This document shows, piece after piece, positions 18,414-26,788 of a DNA stretch of 64,000 nucleotides. The position numbers and the translations under genes were made by a program. Each line of letters starts with the position of its first letter. Positions within the stretch are counted from its first letter, which is position 1. The notes beneath the pieces are model-generated. The model worked only from the letters and a program-made list of their open reading frames with translations, did no database searches and had not been told where the DNA came from. Source of the DNA: BS750m-G62 sp046483505 (lineage in GTDB: Bacteria; Planctomycetota; Phycisphaerae; FEN-1346); assembly GCA_046483505.1 (NCBI GenBank), contig JAWODB010000350.1:1-64000 (forward strand). Reading direction: 5' to 3'.

Positions 18414-18803
18414 TCAGGACGTGCCATATCTTTCCTCGGGATCGAAAACCATCACACCATTGTCCGCCCAGTCGCCGTCGGCGAGGACCCAGGAGAAGCA
18501 CGACCGCCGGCCCGTGTGGCACGCGGCCCCGCCCACCTGTTCGATCTTGAGGAGCAGGACGTCCTTGTCGCAGTCGGTGCGGATTTCCTGGACCTTCTGG
18601 ATGTTGCCGCTCGTCTCGCCCTTGTGCCATAGTTCCTGCCGGCTGCGGGACCAGTAGACGGCCTCGCCGGTCTCGATGGTCCGGGCGAGGGACTCCCGGT
18701 TCATCCAGGCGAGCATGAGCACCTCGCCGGTGGCGCCGTCCTGGGCGATGGCGGGGATCAGCCCCTGGTCGTTGAATGTCAATTGCTCGATGGCGTCGGT
18801 CAT
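18414..18803 (-). CDS. hisI: phosphoribosyl-AMP cyclohydrolase
   Basis: Hydrolyses the purine ring of PR-AMP, the third step of histidine synthesis. The 129-residue stand-alone enzyme has the metal-binding DCDKD, the GGAACHTGRRSCF cysteine motif and the N-terminal AIAQDGATGEVLMLAWMN. An AAGGAG ribosome site stands six bases before the ATG. There is no fused HisE domain, and no other his gene is nearby. Confidence 0.94.
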   Translation of the reverse strand: MTDAIEQLTFNDQGLIPAIAQDGATGEVLMLAWMNRESLARTIETGEAVYWSRSRQELWHKGETSGNIQKVQEIRTDCDKDVLLLKIEQVGGAACHTGRRSCFSWVLADGDWADNGVMVFDPEERYGTS

Positions 18804-18824
18804 CGCTTCTCCTTGGTTCGATTC

Positions 18825-18997
18825 TTAACGCAGAGATCGCAGAGAGCGCAGGGGAACAACAGAGAACGGCGGAAAGAGAGATAGAAAAACGGTCAAAGCA
18901 AACGCTGTGAATCGTGCTGGATCTGCGCCTTCGGCGCACTCTAACGGCTTTGTTGTTCTCCGTCTTTCCTCTGCGCTCTCTGCGATCTCTGCGTTAA
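18825..18997. mobile_element. 173-bp MITE-like element with perfect 27-bp terminal inverted repeats
   Basis: The ends, 18825-18851 and 18971-18997, are perfect inverted repeats beginning TTAACGCAGAGATCGCAGAG. They enclose about 119 bases of unrelated, less GC-rich DNA with no gene. The right end abuts the recG stop. Tandem-like CGCAGAG repeats of this type are common in environmental genomes, but no transposase is visible here. Confidence 0.75.
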
Positions 18998-19009
18998 ACA
19001 TTGATCCGC

Positions 19010-21085
19010 TCAACCCACTTCAATGAGCCGCAGCGTCTCCCGGAAGCGTTTCGCCAGCGCCCGCCGCACGGGCTGCGACTCCGGGGCCGAGAGGTCCGGG
19101 TCCCGTTTGATCCACTCCAGCGCCTCGTTCCGCGCCAGACGGAGCAGGTCGTAATCCTCCACGATGTTGCCGATGGCCAGTTCCGGCATCCCGTGCTGGC
19201 GGGTGCCGAAGAACTCGCCCGGCCCGCGCAGTCGCAGGTCCTCCTCCGCGATGCGGAACCCGTCGGTCGTCTCGCACATCACCCCGATGCGCTGCTCGGC
19301 CTCCTCGGTTTTCGGTTCGGCAAGCAGGAGACACGTGCTCTTCTCGGCCCCGCGGCCGATCCGCCCGCGCAACTGGTGCAACTGGGCCAGGCCGAACCGC
19401 TCGGCGTGCTCGATCACCATCACGGTCGCGTTCGGCACGTCCACGCCCACCTCGATGACGAGCGTGGAAACGAGCACCTGCACCTCGCCGCGCCGGAAGC
19501 GGCCCATCACCGCCTCCTTCTCCTCGGGCTTCATCCGGCCGTGGAGCAGGCCGACCTCGAACTCGCCGAAGACGTCGCGGCCCAGGCGCTCGGCTTCCTC
19601 GGTGGCGGCCCGGATTTCCAGCGACTCGCTCTCCTCCACCAGGGGATACACGACGAACGCCTGCCGCCCCGCGCGCACCTCGCGGCGGACGAACTCGTAC
19701 GCCTTCCGCCGCTCGTCGGGGGCGACGGCCCACGTCTCGACGGGCGTCCGGCCGGGCGGCATCTCGTCGATCGTCGAGACGTCCAGGTCCCCGAAGACCG
19801 TCAGCGCCAGCGTCCGCGGGATGGGCGTGGCGGTCATGACGAGGTAATGCGGCTCGGCGTCGGGCCGGTCGACGCCGGTCCGCCACTTCGCCTCGGCCCG
19901 CTGGAGGACGCCGAACTTGTGCTGCTCGTCCACGACCACCAGGCCCAGCCGATGGAACGCCACGTCCTGCTGGATGAGGGCGTGGGTGCCGACCACGATG
20001 TCCGCCTCGCCGCGGCGGATGCGGCGAAGGACCTTCTTGCGTTCGGCGGCCGGCATCCCGCCCACGAGCAGGGCCCACTTGACGCGGCTGCCGACGAGGT
20101 ACTTCTCCACGTTCTGGTAGTGCTGGACGGCCAGGATTTCGGTCGGGGCCATGATGGCCGCCTGGTACCCCGCCGCTACGGCGCCGAGGGCCGCGTACAG
20201 CGCGACGGCCGTCTTGCCGCACCCCACGTCGCCCTGGAGGAGACGGGTCATCGGCCGCGTGCGGGCCAGGTCCTCGCGGATTTCCGCGATCGCCCGGTCC
20301 TGGGCCCCCGTAAAGGTAAACGGGAAGCGGGCGCGGATGCGCGCATCGACCTGGCCGGAGACCTCGATGGGCGGCGCGGCCGTCGAGGCCATCGCGCTGC
20401 GCCGCCGCAGCACGACCGCCAGTTCCATCAGGAAGAACTCGCCGAACACCAGCCGCCGGCGGGCCCGATGGACGTCGTCCATGGTCTCGGGGCGGTGAAT
20501 CTTCTCCAGGGCCGAGCGCAAGTCCACCAGGTTCAGCCGCGCGCGCATCGCTTCCGGCAGGGTTTCCTTGACGAGCGGCAGGCCGACGCGCAGGGCCTCG
20601 CTCGTCATCCGCTGGAGGCTGGCCTGCTGGAGGCCTTCCGTGACGGGGTACTCGACGAGGATGCGGCTGCCGGGCTCGTGGCCCTCGTCCGAGAGACGCT
20701 CGAACTTCGGGTGCTGCAACTGGAGCCGGCCCTTGTACCGGCTGACGCGCCCGTAGAAGAGGTACTCGGCCCCGGTCGCGAGGGCCTTGGCCAGGTAGCG
20801 GGCGTGGAACCAGACGACCCGCATCTGGCCGGAGTCGTCCTCGATGAGCGCTTCCAACCGCTGCGAGTAGCCGGGCGAGCGCATGTCGACGACGCGGCCG
20901 CGGACGGTCTGCTCCTTGCCCTCGACGACCCGGGCAATGGGCACCGCGCTGCCGCGGTCCACGTACTTGCGCGGGAAGAACTGGAGGGCGTCCCCGACGG
21001 TCCGCACGCCCAGTTTCTCCAGCAGCCGGGCGCGCTTCGGGCCCACGCCCTTCAGGTACTGCACGCTGTCGCCGAGCCGTGCCAT
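19010..21085 (-). CDS. recG: ATP-dependent DNA helicase RecG
   Basis: Branch-migrating helicase that processes stalled replication forks and Holliday junctions. The 691-residue protein has an N-terminal helix-hairpin-helix (LKGVGPKRARLLEKLG), the OB-fold wedge domain (about 55-135), Walker A GDVGCGKT (285-292; GDVGSGKT is usual), DEQHKFGVLQR, VMTATPIPRTLALT and a C-terminal TRG region ending at FGTRQHGMPELAI and beyond. Length and motifs are normal for a complete gene. Confidence 0.97.
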   Translation of the reverse strand: MARLGDSVQYLKGVGPKRARLLEKLGVRTVGDALQFFPRKYVDRGSAVPIARVVEGKEQTVRGRVVDMRSPGYSQRLEALIEDDSGQMRVVWFHARYLAKALATGAEYLFYGRVSRYKGRLQLQHPKFERLSDEGHEPGSRILVEYPVTEGLQQASLQRMTSEALRVGLPLVKETLPEAMRARLNLVDLRSALEKIHRPETMDDVHRARRRLVFGEFFLMELAVVLRRRSAMASTAAPPIEVSGQVDARIRARFPFTFTGAQDRAIAEIREDLARTRPMTRLLQGDVGCGKTAVALYAALGAVAAGYQAAIMAPTEILAVQHYQNVEKYLVGSRVKWALLVGGMPAAERKKVLRRIRRGEADIVVGTHALIQQDVAFHRLGLVVVDEQHKFGVLQRAEAKWRTGVDRPDAEPHYLVMTATPIPRTLALTVFGDLDVSTIDEMPPGRTPVETWAVAPDERRKAYEFVRREVRAGRQAFVVYPLVEESESLEIRAATEEAERLGRDVFGEFEVGLLHGRMKPEEKEAVMGRFRRGEVQVLVSTLVIEVGVDVPNATVMVIEHAERFGLAQLHQLRGRIGRGAEKSTCLLLAEPKTEEAEQRIGVMCETTDGFRIAEEDLRLRGPGEFFGTRQHGMPELAIGNIVEDYDLLRLARNEALEWIKRDPDLSAPESQPVRRALAKRFRETLRLIEVG

Positions 21086-21130
21086 GAGGGGAGGCTACCG
21101 CAGCGCCGCCGCAAGGTCAAGCAGACGTGG

Positions 21131-21202
21131 CGAACGCGGAACGCGGAACGGGGAATGCGGAACCGCCGAAATCGGAAATCGGAAGGCGGAAATCGGAAAC
21201 CG
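21131..21202. repeat. low-complexity GCGGAA/ATCGGAA repeat tract
   Basis: A 72-base tract built of GCGGAACG and AAATCGGAA units just upstream of recG. Similar units lie at 41425-41452, after porC, and inside the DUF4405 coding tail at 17577-17607. Confidence 0.6.
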
Positions 21203-21224
21203 CCGCGCCCTGCCGCACGCCCCC

Positions 21225-21354
21225 TTAGCCCTACAACGCTAAGTCGGCCATTTGCGCGGTGGGTCTCCGCACCCACCGCGCTTGAAACCTCCTTGCCAGG
21301 GCTGCGCGGCGGGTGCGGAGACCCGCCGCGCAGGAGTTAGCGTTGTAGGGTTAG
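21225..21354. repeat. 130-bp double-hairpin element, copy 1
   Basis: Outer arms TTAGCCCTACAACGCTAA and TTAGCGTTGTAGGGTTAG are inverted repeats. They enclose two 28-base REP-type hairpins (21254-21281 and 21304-21331) in opposite orientation. A second copy of identical length is at 26634-26763. It lies between recG and the divergent DUF1593 gene. Confidence 0.82.
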
Positions 21355-21398
21355 CCGCCGGGCGTGCCCGGGGCGTTTCCTCCGCGTTGCCCAAACGC

Positions 21399-21428
21399 TT
21401 GCACCGGCGCATAAGGCTTCGGTACACT
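21399..21428 (+). promoter_or_regulatory. sigma70-type promoter for the DUF1593 gene
   Basis: TTGCAC (21399-21404), an 18-base spacer and TACACT (21423-21428) lie 36 bases before the ATG. The fit is four of six bases in each box. Confidence 0.5.
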
Positions 21429-21464
21429 TGTCGGCGCACCTCGCCATCCGAAGGAGGCTACGCC

Positions 21465-23345
21465 ATGCGACGCATCGTCCCAGCCGCGCTTCTCGTCCTT
21501 ATGCTCGTCGGCCCGGCCGCCGCCGACGGCCCGCTCCCGCCCGTCCCGGAGAAGGCCAAGCACCGCTACGTCCTGATGACCGACATCGGCGGCGACCCGG
21601 ACGACATGCAGTCCCTCGTCCGCTTCCTCCTCTACGCCTGCGATTTCGAGGTCGAGGGCCTGTGCACCGGCCTCGGCTGGGGCCACGACCGTGACACCCG
21701 CCCCGAACTCATCCGCGAGCGGGTCGAGGCCTACGGCAAGGTGGTCGCCAACCTCCGCAAACACCGGCCGGACTATCCGTCCGAGCGGACCCTGCTCGAC
21801 CTCATCAAGGACGGCCGCGATACCGACAAACACGAGGTCGGCCCGGGCAAGGATTCGGAGGCCTCCGACTGGATCGTCAAGGTGCTGGATCGCAAGGACC
21901 CGCGGCCCGTCTGGTTCGGCATCTGGGGCGGGCCGAGGGAACTCGCCCAAGCCATCTGGAAGATCTCCGAGACCCGTTCGGCGGAGGAGGCCAAACGCCT
22001 CAAGGCCAAGATCCGCGTCCATTCCATCGCCGACCAGGACAAGACCGCCGGCTGGGTCAAGAAGCACCATCCGGACGTCTTCTGGATCTACTCCATGCCG
22101 TGTTTCCGCGGCATCTGGGCCGAGGGCGACCAGTCGCTCGTCGACGCCGCATGGCTGAAGGAGAACGTCCGGACGGGCCATGGGCCCCTCGGGCCCGTCT
22201 ACCCGCCCAAGGCCGCCGGCAAGAACGCCGTCAAGGAGGGCGACACGCCGTCCTTCTTCTACGTCCTGCCGAACGGCCTGAGCGACCCGGAGCATCCCGA
22301 GTGGGGCGGATGGGGCGGACGCTTCCGCCCGAGCGGCCGCGGCCACGAGTACCGAGACGCCGCCGACACCGTGGGCGGGAAGTCGAGTTCGCTCGCCACC
22401 ATCTACCGCTGGCGGAAGGCGTATCAGAACGACTTCGAGGCCCGCATGGACTGGTGCGTCAAGCCGTTCGACGCGGCGAACCATGCGCCCTCGGCCGTCG
22501 TCAACGGCGACAGGACGCTCCGCGTGCTTCGCGTCGAGGCCGACCCGGGCGAGGCGGTTCGCCTGACGGCCGCCGCCCGCGACCCCGACGGCGACGACGT
22601 CGCCTTCCACTGGTGGGTGTACCGCGAGGCCGGCACGTACTGGGGTGACGTGCCCCTGACCGGCGCCCGCGCGCCCGAGGCCACGGTCACGGTGCCGGCG
22701 AAGGCCGCGGGGCGGACCGTCCACGTCATCCTGGAAGCGGCCGACCGGGGCGCCCCGCCGCTCACCGCCTACCGCCGCATCATCCTGGAGGTCTCCGGCG
22801 AGCCGCTTCCGGACGCCCCCGGCCCCGGCTGGCACGCGCGGACCAAGCCCGTCACGCACCTCTCGCCGCCGCCCGAGAAGGACGGGCCGTGGACGTTCTA
22901 CCGCGGCATCAACATCGGCGGCAAGCCGGTGACCATCGACGGGCAGAAATGGGAGGGCGACGACGCCCCGAACTTCCAGTGCGACGAGAAGCGCCTCGAC
23001 AGTCCGCAGGTCGCCTTGCGCCCGCCGACGGACAAGGACCGGGCCGCGATGATCCACGCCTTCCGATGGAACCGCGACGCCTCCGTCCGGCTGACCGGCG
23101 TCCCCGACGGCACCTACGCCGTCTACCTGTACGTGTGGGAGGAGACGGGGCCGACGACGTTCAGCATCAGCCTGGAGGGGAAAGAGGTCATCGAAGGGTA
23201 TAACAGCGGGATGGCGGGCGACTGGCGCCGCCTCGGCCCGTGGACGGTCGAGGTGACCGACGGGTCCATCGACCTGCGCGCCCGCGGCGGCGACGCGAAC
23301 CTCTCCGGCGTCGAAGTCTGGCGGCGAACGGCGAAACAGCCGTAG
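21465..23345 (+). CDS. secreted DUF1593 / Sde182-like glycan-associated protein
   Basis: A 626-residue exported protein: signal peptide (about 1-20), then a nucleoside-hydrolase-like DUF1593 domain starting with MTDIGGDPDDMQSLVRFLLYA (about 33-340). A beta-sandwich Sde182 C-terminal domain follows (about 350-450), then a malectin-like or CBM-like region with GDWRRLGPWTVEVTDGSIDLRARGG near the end. The family is named from a cellulose-binding protein of Saccharophagus; enzymatic activity is not established. An AAGGAGG ribosome site fixes the start. It is a monocistronic unit flanked by repeats. Confidence 0.83.
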   Translation: MRRIVPAALLVLMLVGPAAADGPLPPVPEKAKHRYVLMTDIGGDPDDMQSLVRFLLYACDFEVEGLCTGLGWGHDRDTRPELIRERVEAYGKVVANLRKHRPDYPSERTLLDLIKDGRDTDKHEVGPGKDSEASDWIVKVLDRKDPRPVWFGIWGGPRELAQAIWKISETRSAEEAKRLKAKIRVHSIADQDKTAGWVKKHHPDVFWIYSMPCFRGIWAEGDQSLVDAAWLKENVRTGHGPLGPVYPPKAAGKNAVKEGDTPSFFYVLPNGLSDPEHPEWGGWGGRFRPSGRGHEYRDAADTVGGKSSSLATIYRWRKAYQNDFEARMDWCVKPFDAANHAPSAVVNGDRTLRVLRVEADPGEAVRLTAAARDPDGDDVAFHWWVYREAGTYWGDVPLTGARAPEATVTVPAKAAGRTVHVILEAADRGAPPLTAYRRIILEVSGEPLPDAPGPGWHARTKPVTHLSPPPEKDGPWTFYRGINIGGKPVTIDGQKWEGDDAPNFQCDEKRLDSPQVALRPPTDKDRAAMIHAFRWNRDASVRLTGVPDGTYAVYLYVWEETGPTTFSISLEGKEVIEGYNSGMAGDWRRLGPWTVEVTDGSIDLRARGGDANLSGVEVWRRTAKQP

Positions 23346-23962
23346 CCGTAGGCCGTGACGGTGCGCCATGTGCCACGGCCGGTCTTGCCCGGCCGTGGGC
23401 AGCTGTTCGATGGAACGCGCCGGGCAAGCCCGGCGGCTAAATGGGCAACCCGTGTACCCTGGCCGTTTACCTTTCCGCCGTTGCCGTCTTTGCGCCTTGG
23501 CGCCTTGGCGTGAGGCATGCCGTTGTCGTTGCCGTTCGTTCCGCCTTCCGCGTTTCCCATTCGACGCTCTGGTTCATATGGCCCGTCTCCGATGCGCCGC
23601 AAAAACCCGGAAATTCCGGGACATTTCTCGCGCGTTTTCGCGCGTTTCCGAAAAAAGCGGGGCAAAAGTCGCGCGTTTTGCCTTACCCATTTTAACATTT
23701 CGGACCCAAATCGTCCCTCACGCGTCAGAATCGGCGATTCGAGGTCCGAAAAGGCGCATTTTCGGGGGTGGCGAGGAAACGCGTTTTCTTAGAATGTCGA
23801 TCGTGCCGCGCCGTGCGAGCCCGCTGCGGAAGCAGCGGGTCATCCTGATCCGGCATGGGGTGTGCCAAGGCAGATCAGGATGCCCGGCCGTTCCCGCGGC
23901 CGGCTCGAACGGCGCGGCGCGCTCGCACGACACGGTGCCATGTCAGCAGGCCGACGAGCACG
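23346..23962. other. 617-base convergent gap with hairpins and an AT-richer patch
   Basis: No gene supported; short frames here lack ribosome sites and family similarity. It contains a CACGGCCGG...CCGGCCGTG hairpin (about 23377-23397), a GCCGGGCAAGCCCGGC hairpin (about 23419-23434), a markedly less GC-rich stretch (about 23610-23800) and the second 92-bp palindromic element. It separates convergent genes, so it could act as a bidirectional termination zone. Confidence 0.6.
23816..23907. repeat. 92-bp palindromic element, copy 2
   Basis: Same end motifs (CGAGCC/GGCTCG) and length as the core of copy 1 at 7819-7914. The left hairpin is GAGCCCGCTGC-GGAA-GCAGCGGGTCAT; the inner arms ATCCTGATC and GATCAGGAT pair perfectly. 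Outside the core, CCGCGCCGT and ACGGCGCGG extend the pairing by nine bases. Confidence 0.8.
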
Positions 23963-24433
23963 TCACGGCATGACGAACTCGCGTTCCTTCTGCTTGATCA
24001 CCAGCACGGGGCAGGGGGCTTTGCGGACGACCTTCTCCGCCACGCTGCCGAACAGGGCGTGTGTCAGGCCCGTCCGGCCGTGGGTGGCGATAACCACGAG
24101 GCCCACCTCCTTCTCGCGGGCGTAGCGGATGATCTCGACGAACGGCCGGCCCTCCAGGAACGCCGTCTCCACCGGCAGGTCCGGCAGGTGCTGGGCGGCG
24201 AACTCCTCCAGGCTGCGGCGGCTCTCGTCGCGAATCTGGTCGATGAACTGCTCGCTCGGCCCGGTCAGGTAGTAGCCGGAGGTGGCCATCAGGTCGGCCG
24301 GGATCTCGCTGACGTGGATGCAGTGGACCTCTTCGGCCTCGAACCGCCGGGCGAGTTCCGCCGCGTACGTTGCCGCGTGCTCGGCGTGTTCCGAGAAATC
24401 CGTCGGCACGAGAATGCGCTTCAGTTGGATCAT
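23963..24433 (-). CDS. universal stress protein (UspA family)
   Basis: A 156-residue cytoplasmic UspA-domain protein. It starts MIQLKRILVPTDFSEHAEHA and ends with IATHGRTGLTHALFGSVAEKVVRKAPCPVLVI, the ATP-binding type of tail with G-x9-G-S; the first Gly of the usual G-x2-G is Ala. AAGGAG lies eight bases ahead of the ATG. It follows the HEAT-repeat lipoprotein gene by 10 bases and is probably cotranscribed. The physiological signal is unknown. Confidence 0.9.
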   Translation of the reverse strand: MIQLKRILVPTDFSEHAEHAATYAAELARRFEAEEVHCIHVSEIPADLMATSGYYLTGPSEQFIDQIRDESRRSLEEFAAQHLPDLPVETAFLEGRPFVEIIRYAREKEVGLVVIATHGRTGLTHALFGSVAEKVVRKAPCPVLVIKQKEREFVMP

Positions 24434-24443
24434 GGCAGGCTCC

Positions 24444-26090
24444 TTACTCGGCCTGAAACGCACCCGGCTCATAGGTTTTGCCGAGTGCCTCCAGGGCCGC
24501 CAGCGCATGGGCCGCCACCGCGCGCACGGGGTCGTCGAGCCGTTTCTCGAGCGCCGCGACGGATTCTTCGGACCGGTCGGCGGCGATGCGGAGGGCGTCG
24601 CAGGCGGCGGCGCGAATCCGCCACGCGTCGGCCTCCAGGGCCGTACGCAGCGCCTGCCGCCCCTCTTCGGAACGGATGCGGCCGAGGGCCTCGGTGGCGG
24701 CCAGTTCCGGCCGGGCGTACATCTCGCCCACCCGCACGGGCACGCCCCCGCTGCTGTCGTGCGACGTGCAGACCTCGATGAGGGCGGGGGCGGCGTCGAG
24801 CCAGCCCGTCGCGCCCAGCCCCCACGCCGCCATCGAAGCGACGAGCGGCGAGGGGTCGTCCAGCATGTCGAGCAGATGATTGGCGGCATAGATCGTCCCG
24901 ACCTGCCCGAGGGCCTTGGCCACGGCCGCCCGGACGAGCGGTTCGGGGTCATCGCACGCCTCGACGAGAGCGGCCTGGGATTCGGGGTGACCGATGCGGC
25001 CGAGGACGCTGGCCGCCGCCGCCCGGACGTACGTGTCGTCCGACGCCAGCCGTGCGCTCGCCCAGGGGATATCCTGGCGGCCCGCGTTCGGCGCCAGGGC
25101 CATCATCGCGCGGACCTGGAGTTCCGGCCCGGCGCCGGAGGTGCGGATGTACTCGCGGAGGACGTCCTCGGCCGGCCGGCCGATGACCCCCAGGGCCCCC
25201 AGGGCGTCGGCGGTCGTCCCGCGGTCGCCCCGCTCCAGGAACTCGGCGAGCAGGCGGACGGGGGCGGCCGCGCCAAGGTTCCCCATCGCCCGGATGGCAT
25301 TGCGGCGGACGGCGGTGTCGTTGTCGCGCAGGCCGCGGCGGAGCAGCATCTGGAGCCGCGGGTCCGGCGACGCCACCAGGGCCCGCATGGCGGCCCGGCG
25401 GCCGGCCAGGCTCCGCTGGCAGGCGAGCGGCAGGAGCGTCGGGCCGAGACCCATGCGGTGCCGGACCGCCGCCCGCACCGCCTTGGCCAGCACCTGGCCC
25501 TCGGCTTCCTCCGCCAGAAGAAGGAGCCGCCGGCGGGCGCCCGCGTCGCCGATGCGCGCCAGGATGTCGGCCGCCAGGACGGCCGTCTCCGGCTCGGCCT
25601 CGAGGGCCTCGCGCAGGGTCGCGCGGTGGTCGGCGATCACCTCGTCGAGGTCGACGCGGCCGTGGGGATCGCCCAGCCGGGCCAGGGCCTCCAGAACGTA
25701 CGGCGGGTCCTCGGCCACGCGGCCGTCCACGACGACCGGGGCCATGCCGTACGGGTGATGCTCGATGTATGAGGCCTGGGCGATACCGCGCACCAGCGGG
25801 TCCTCGTGCGTCAGGGCCGCCAGCGCGAGGCCGGGGCCGCGGTCGGCGGCGACGGCGGCGAGCAACTGGGCCGCTTGGGCCCGGACGACGAGCGACGGGT
25901 CGCCGAGCAACCGCTTCAGGACGGGCGGCGCGGCCTCACCGCGCAGGCCGACGGCCTCGATGGACAGGATCTGCTCCGCCGCGGGCAGACGGGCGAGGGT
26001 GTCCTCCCGCTGCGGCGAGGGGGCGCAGCCGGCGGCGACGAGGCATCCCCCGAGGAGCATCCAGCCGAGAAGTGTGACGGACCTCTGCAT
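24444..26090 (-). CDS. HEAT-repeat lipoprotein
   Basis: A 548-residue predicted lipoprotein (lipobox VAAGC, Cys22) made almost entirely of HEAT-type helical repeats: units such as LVVRAQAAQLLAAV, AVRRNAIRAMGNLG, YVRAAAASVLGRIG, LVRAAVAKALGQVG and IRAAACDALRIA recur about every 31-38 residues. Such proteins are protein-protein scaffolds; no enzymatic motif is seen. A possible helper role toward the adjacent Usp protein is unlikely, since the two would sit in different compartments. The function is unknown. Confidence 0.8.
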   Translation of the reverse strand: MQRSVTLLGWMLLGGCLVAAGCAPSPQREDTLARLPAAEQILSIEAVGLRGEAAPPVLKRLLGDPSLVVRAQAAQLLAAVAADRGPGLALAALTHEDPLVRGIAQASYIEHHPYGMAPVVVDGRVAEDPPYVLEALARLGDPHGRVDLDEVIADHRATLREALEAEPETAVLAADILARIGDAGARRRLLLLAEEAEGQVLAKAVRAAVRHRMGLGPTLLPLACQRSLAGRRAAMRALVASPDPRLQMLLRRGLRDNDTAVRRNAIRAMGNLGAAAPVRLLAEFLERGDRGTTADALGALGVIGRPAEDVLREYIRTSGAGPELQVRAMMALAPNAGRQDIPWASARLASDDTYVRAAAASVLGRIGHPESQAALVEACDDPEPLVRAAVAKALGQVGTIYAANHLLDMLDDPSPLVASMAAWGLGATGWLDAAPALIEVCTSHDSSGGVPVRVGEMYARPELAATEALGRIRSEEGRQALRTALEADAWRIRAAACDALRIAADRSEESVAALEKRLDDPVRAVAAHALAALEALGKTYEPGAFQAE

Positions 26091-26302
26091 AGTAGGACTC
26101 CGGTGTGGGTTCCCTTGGCCGACTCGCGGGCAATACCTTATCTATAGGCGGGCCCTCGGGGCGATGCAAGCGAAATCGATGCACGCCCGGCCCGCCAGAA
26201 CGGCTAAAGCACGGCCGACAACTGGCCGACATGCCCAACGACAGGCCCCGGCCGGGAGGGCCGCGGCCGACCGTCCACGAACCTCACGGAAAGGATACGA
26301 CC

Positions 26303-26608
26303 ATGACCTGGAAGACCCTCTTGCCCCTGGCGGCGGCCGCAGGGCTCATCGTCGCGGCGGCCACCCTGACGAGCCAGGCCGGACACGCGGGCGGCGGCAC
26401 CGGCCTCTTCGCGGGACTCCGCAAGGGCCAGTCCGTCCGGCTCACCGAAACGGGCGACGCGTTCGAGATCGAGACCTACGGCGGCAGCCGCTCGGGGCAC
26501 CAGACCATCGCCGAGATCGGCGGCGACTACCTGGCCATCACGGACACCCGCGGCAACGTCGTCCGCATCCCCGTCACGTCAATCAAGAGCGTGACGGTTC
26601 GCAACTGA
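26303..26608 (+). CDS. small exported protein of unknown function
   Basis: A 101-residue protein with a clear signal peptide (TLLPLAAAAGLIVAAATLTSQA) and a short soluble domain (about 40-101) rich in beta-prone segments (VRLTETGDAFEIETYGG, DYLAITDTRGNVVRIPVTSI). The pattern resembles small SH3- or Sm-like beta barrels, but no family is recognised. An AAAGGA lies about nine bases before the ATG. It is transcribed divergently from the HEAT lipoprotein and followed by a 130-bp repeat element. Confidence 0.6.
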   Translation: MTWKTLLPLAAAAGLIVAAATLTSQAGHAGGGTGLFAGLRKGQSVRLTETGDAFEIETYGGSRSGHQTIAEIGGDYLAITDTRGNVVRIPVTSIKSVTVRN

Positions 26609-26633
26609 GCGGGCGGAAAGGTGTCAGGCACCT

Positions 26634-26763
26634 TTAGCACTACAACGCCAAGTCGGCCATTTGCGCGGTGGGTCTGGGCACCCACCGCGCTCGAAACGGC
26701 CTTTCCAGGGCTGCGCGGCGGGTACGGAGACCCGCCGCGCACGAGTTAGCGTTGTAGTGTCAG
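26634..26763. repeat. 130-bp double-hairpin element, copy 2, inside a second palindrome pair
   Basis: Same architecture and length as 21225-21354. The outer arms read GCACTACAACG and CGTTGTAGTGT, so the base pair that is C-G in copy 1 is A-T here on both arms. It is bracketed by AAAGGTG-NNNNN-CACCTT palindromes at 26617-26635 and 26773-26790, mutually inverted; the right one overlaps the nth stop codon. Confidence 0.82.
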
Positions 26764-26788
26764 GCCGTTCGCAAAGGTGCCAGACACC

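Noticed and set aside
18811..18822. GGTTCGATTC, like a tRNA T-loop
   Set aside because: It is just the hisI upstream region; no cloverleaf, acceptor stem or CCA can be built around it on either strand.
23441..23695. Small open frames in the 23.4-23.7 kb gap
   Set aside because: No ribosome binding sites, low-complexity translation, and overlap with repeat tracts; treated as non-coding.
23828..23839. GGAAGCAGC, as in the signal recognition particle RNA core
   Set aside because: It is part of a perfect hairpin in the 92-bp element and lacks the flanking SRP domain.
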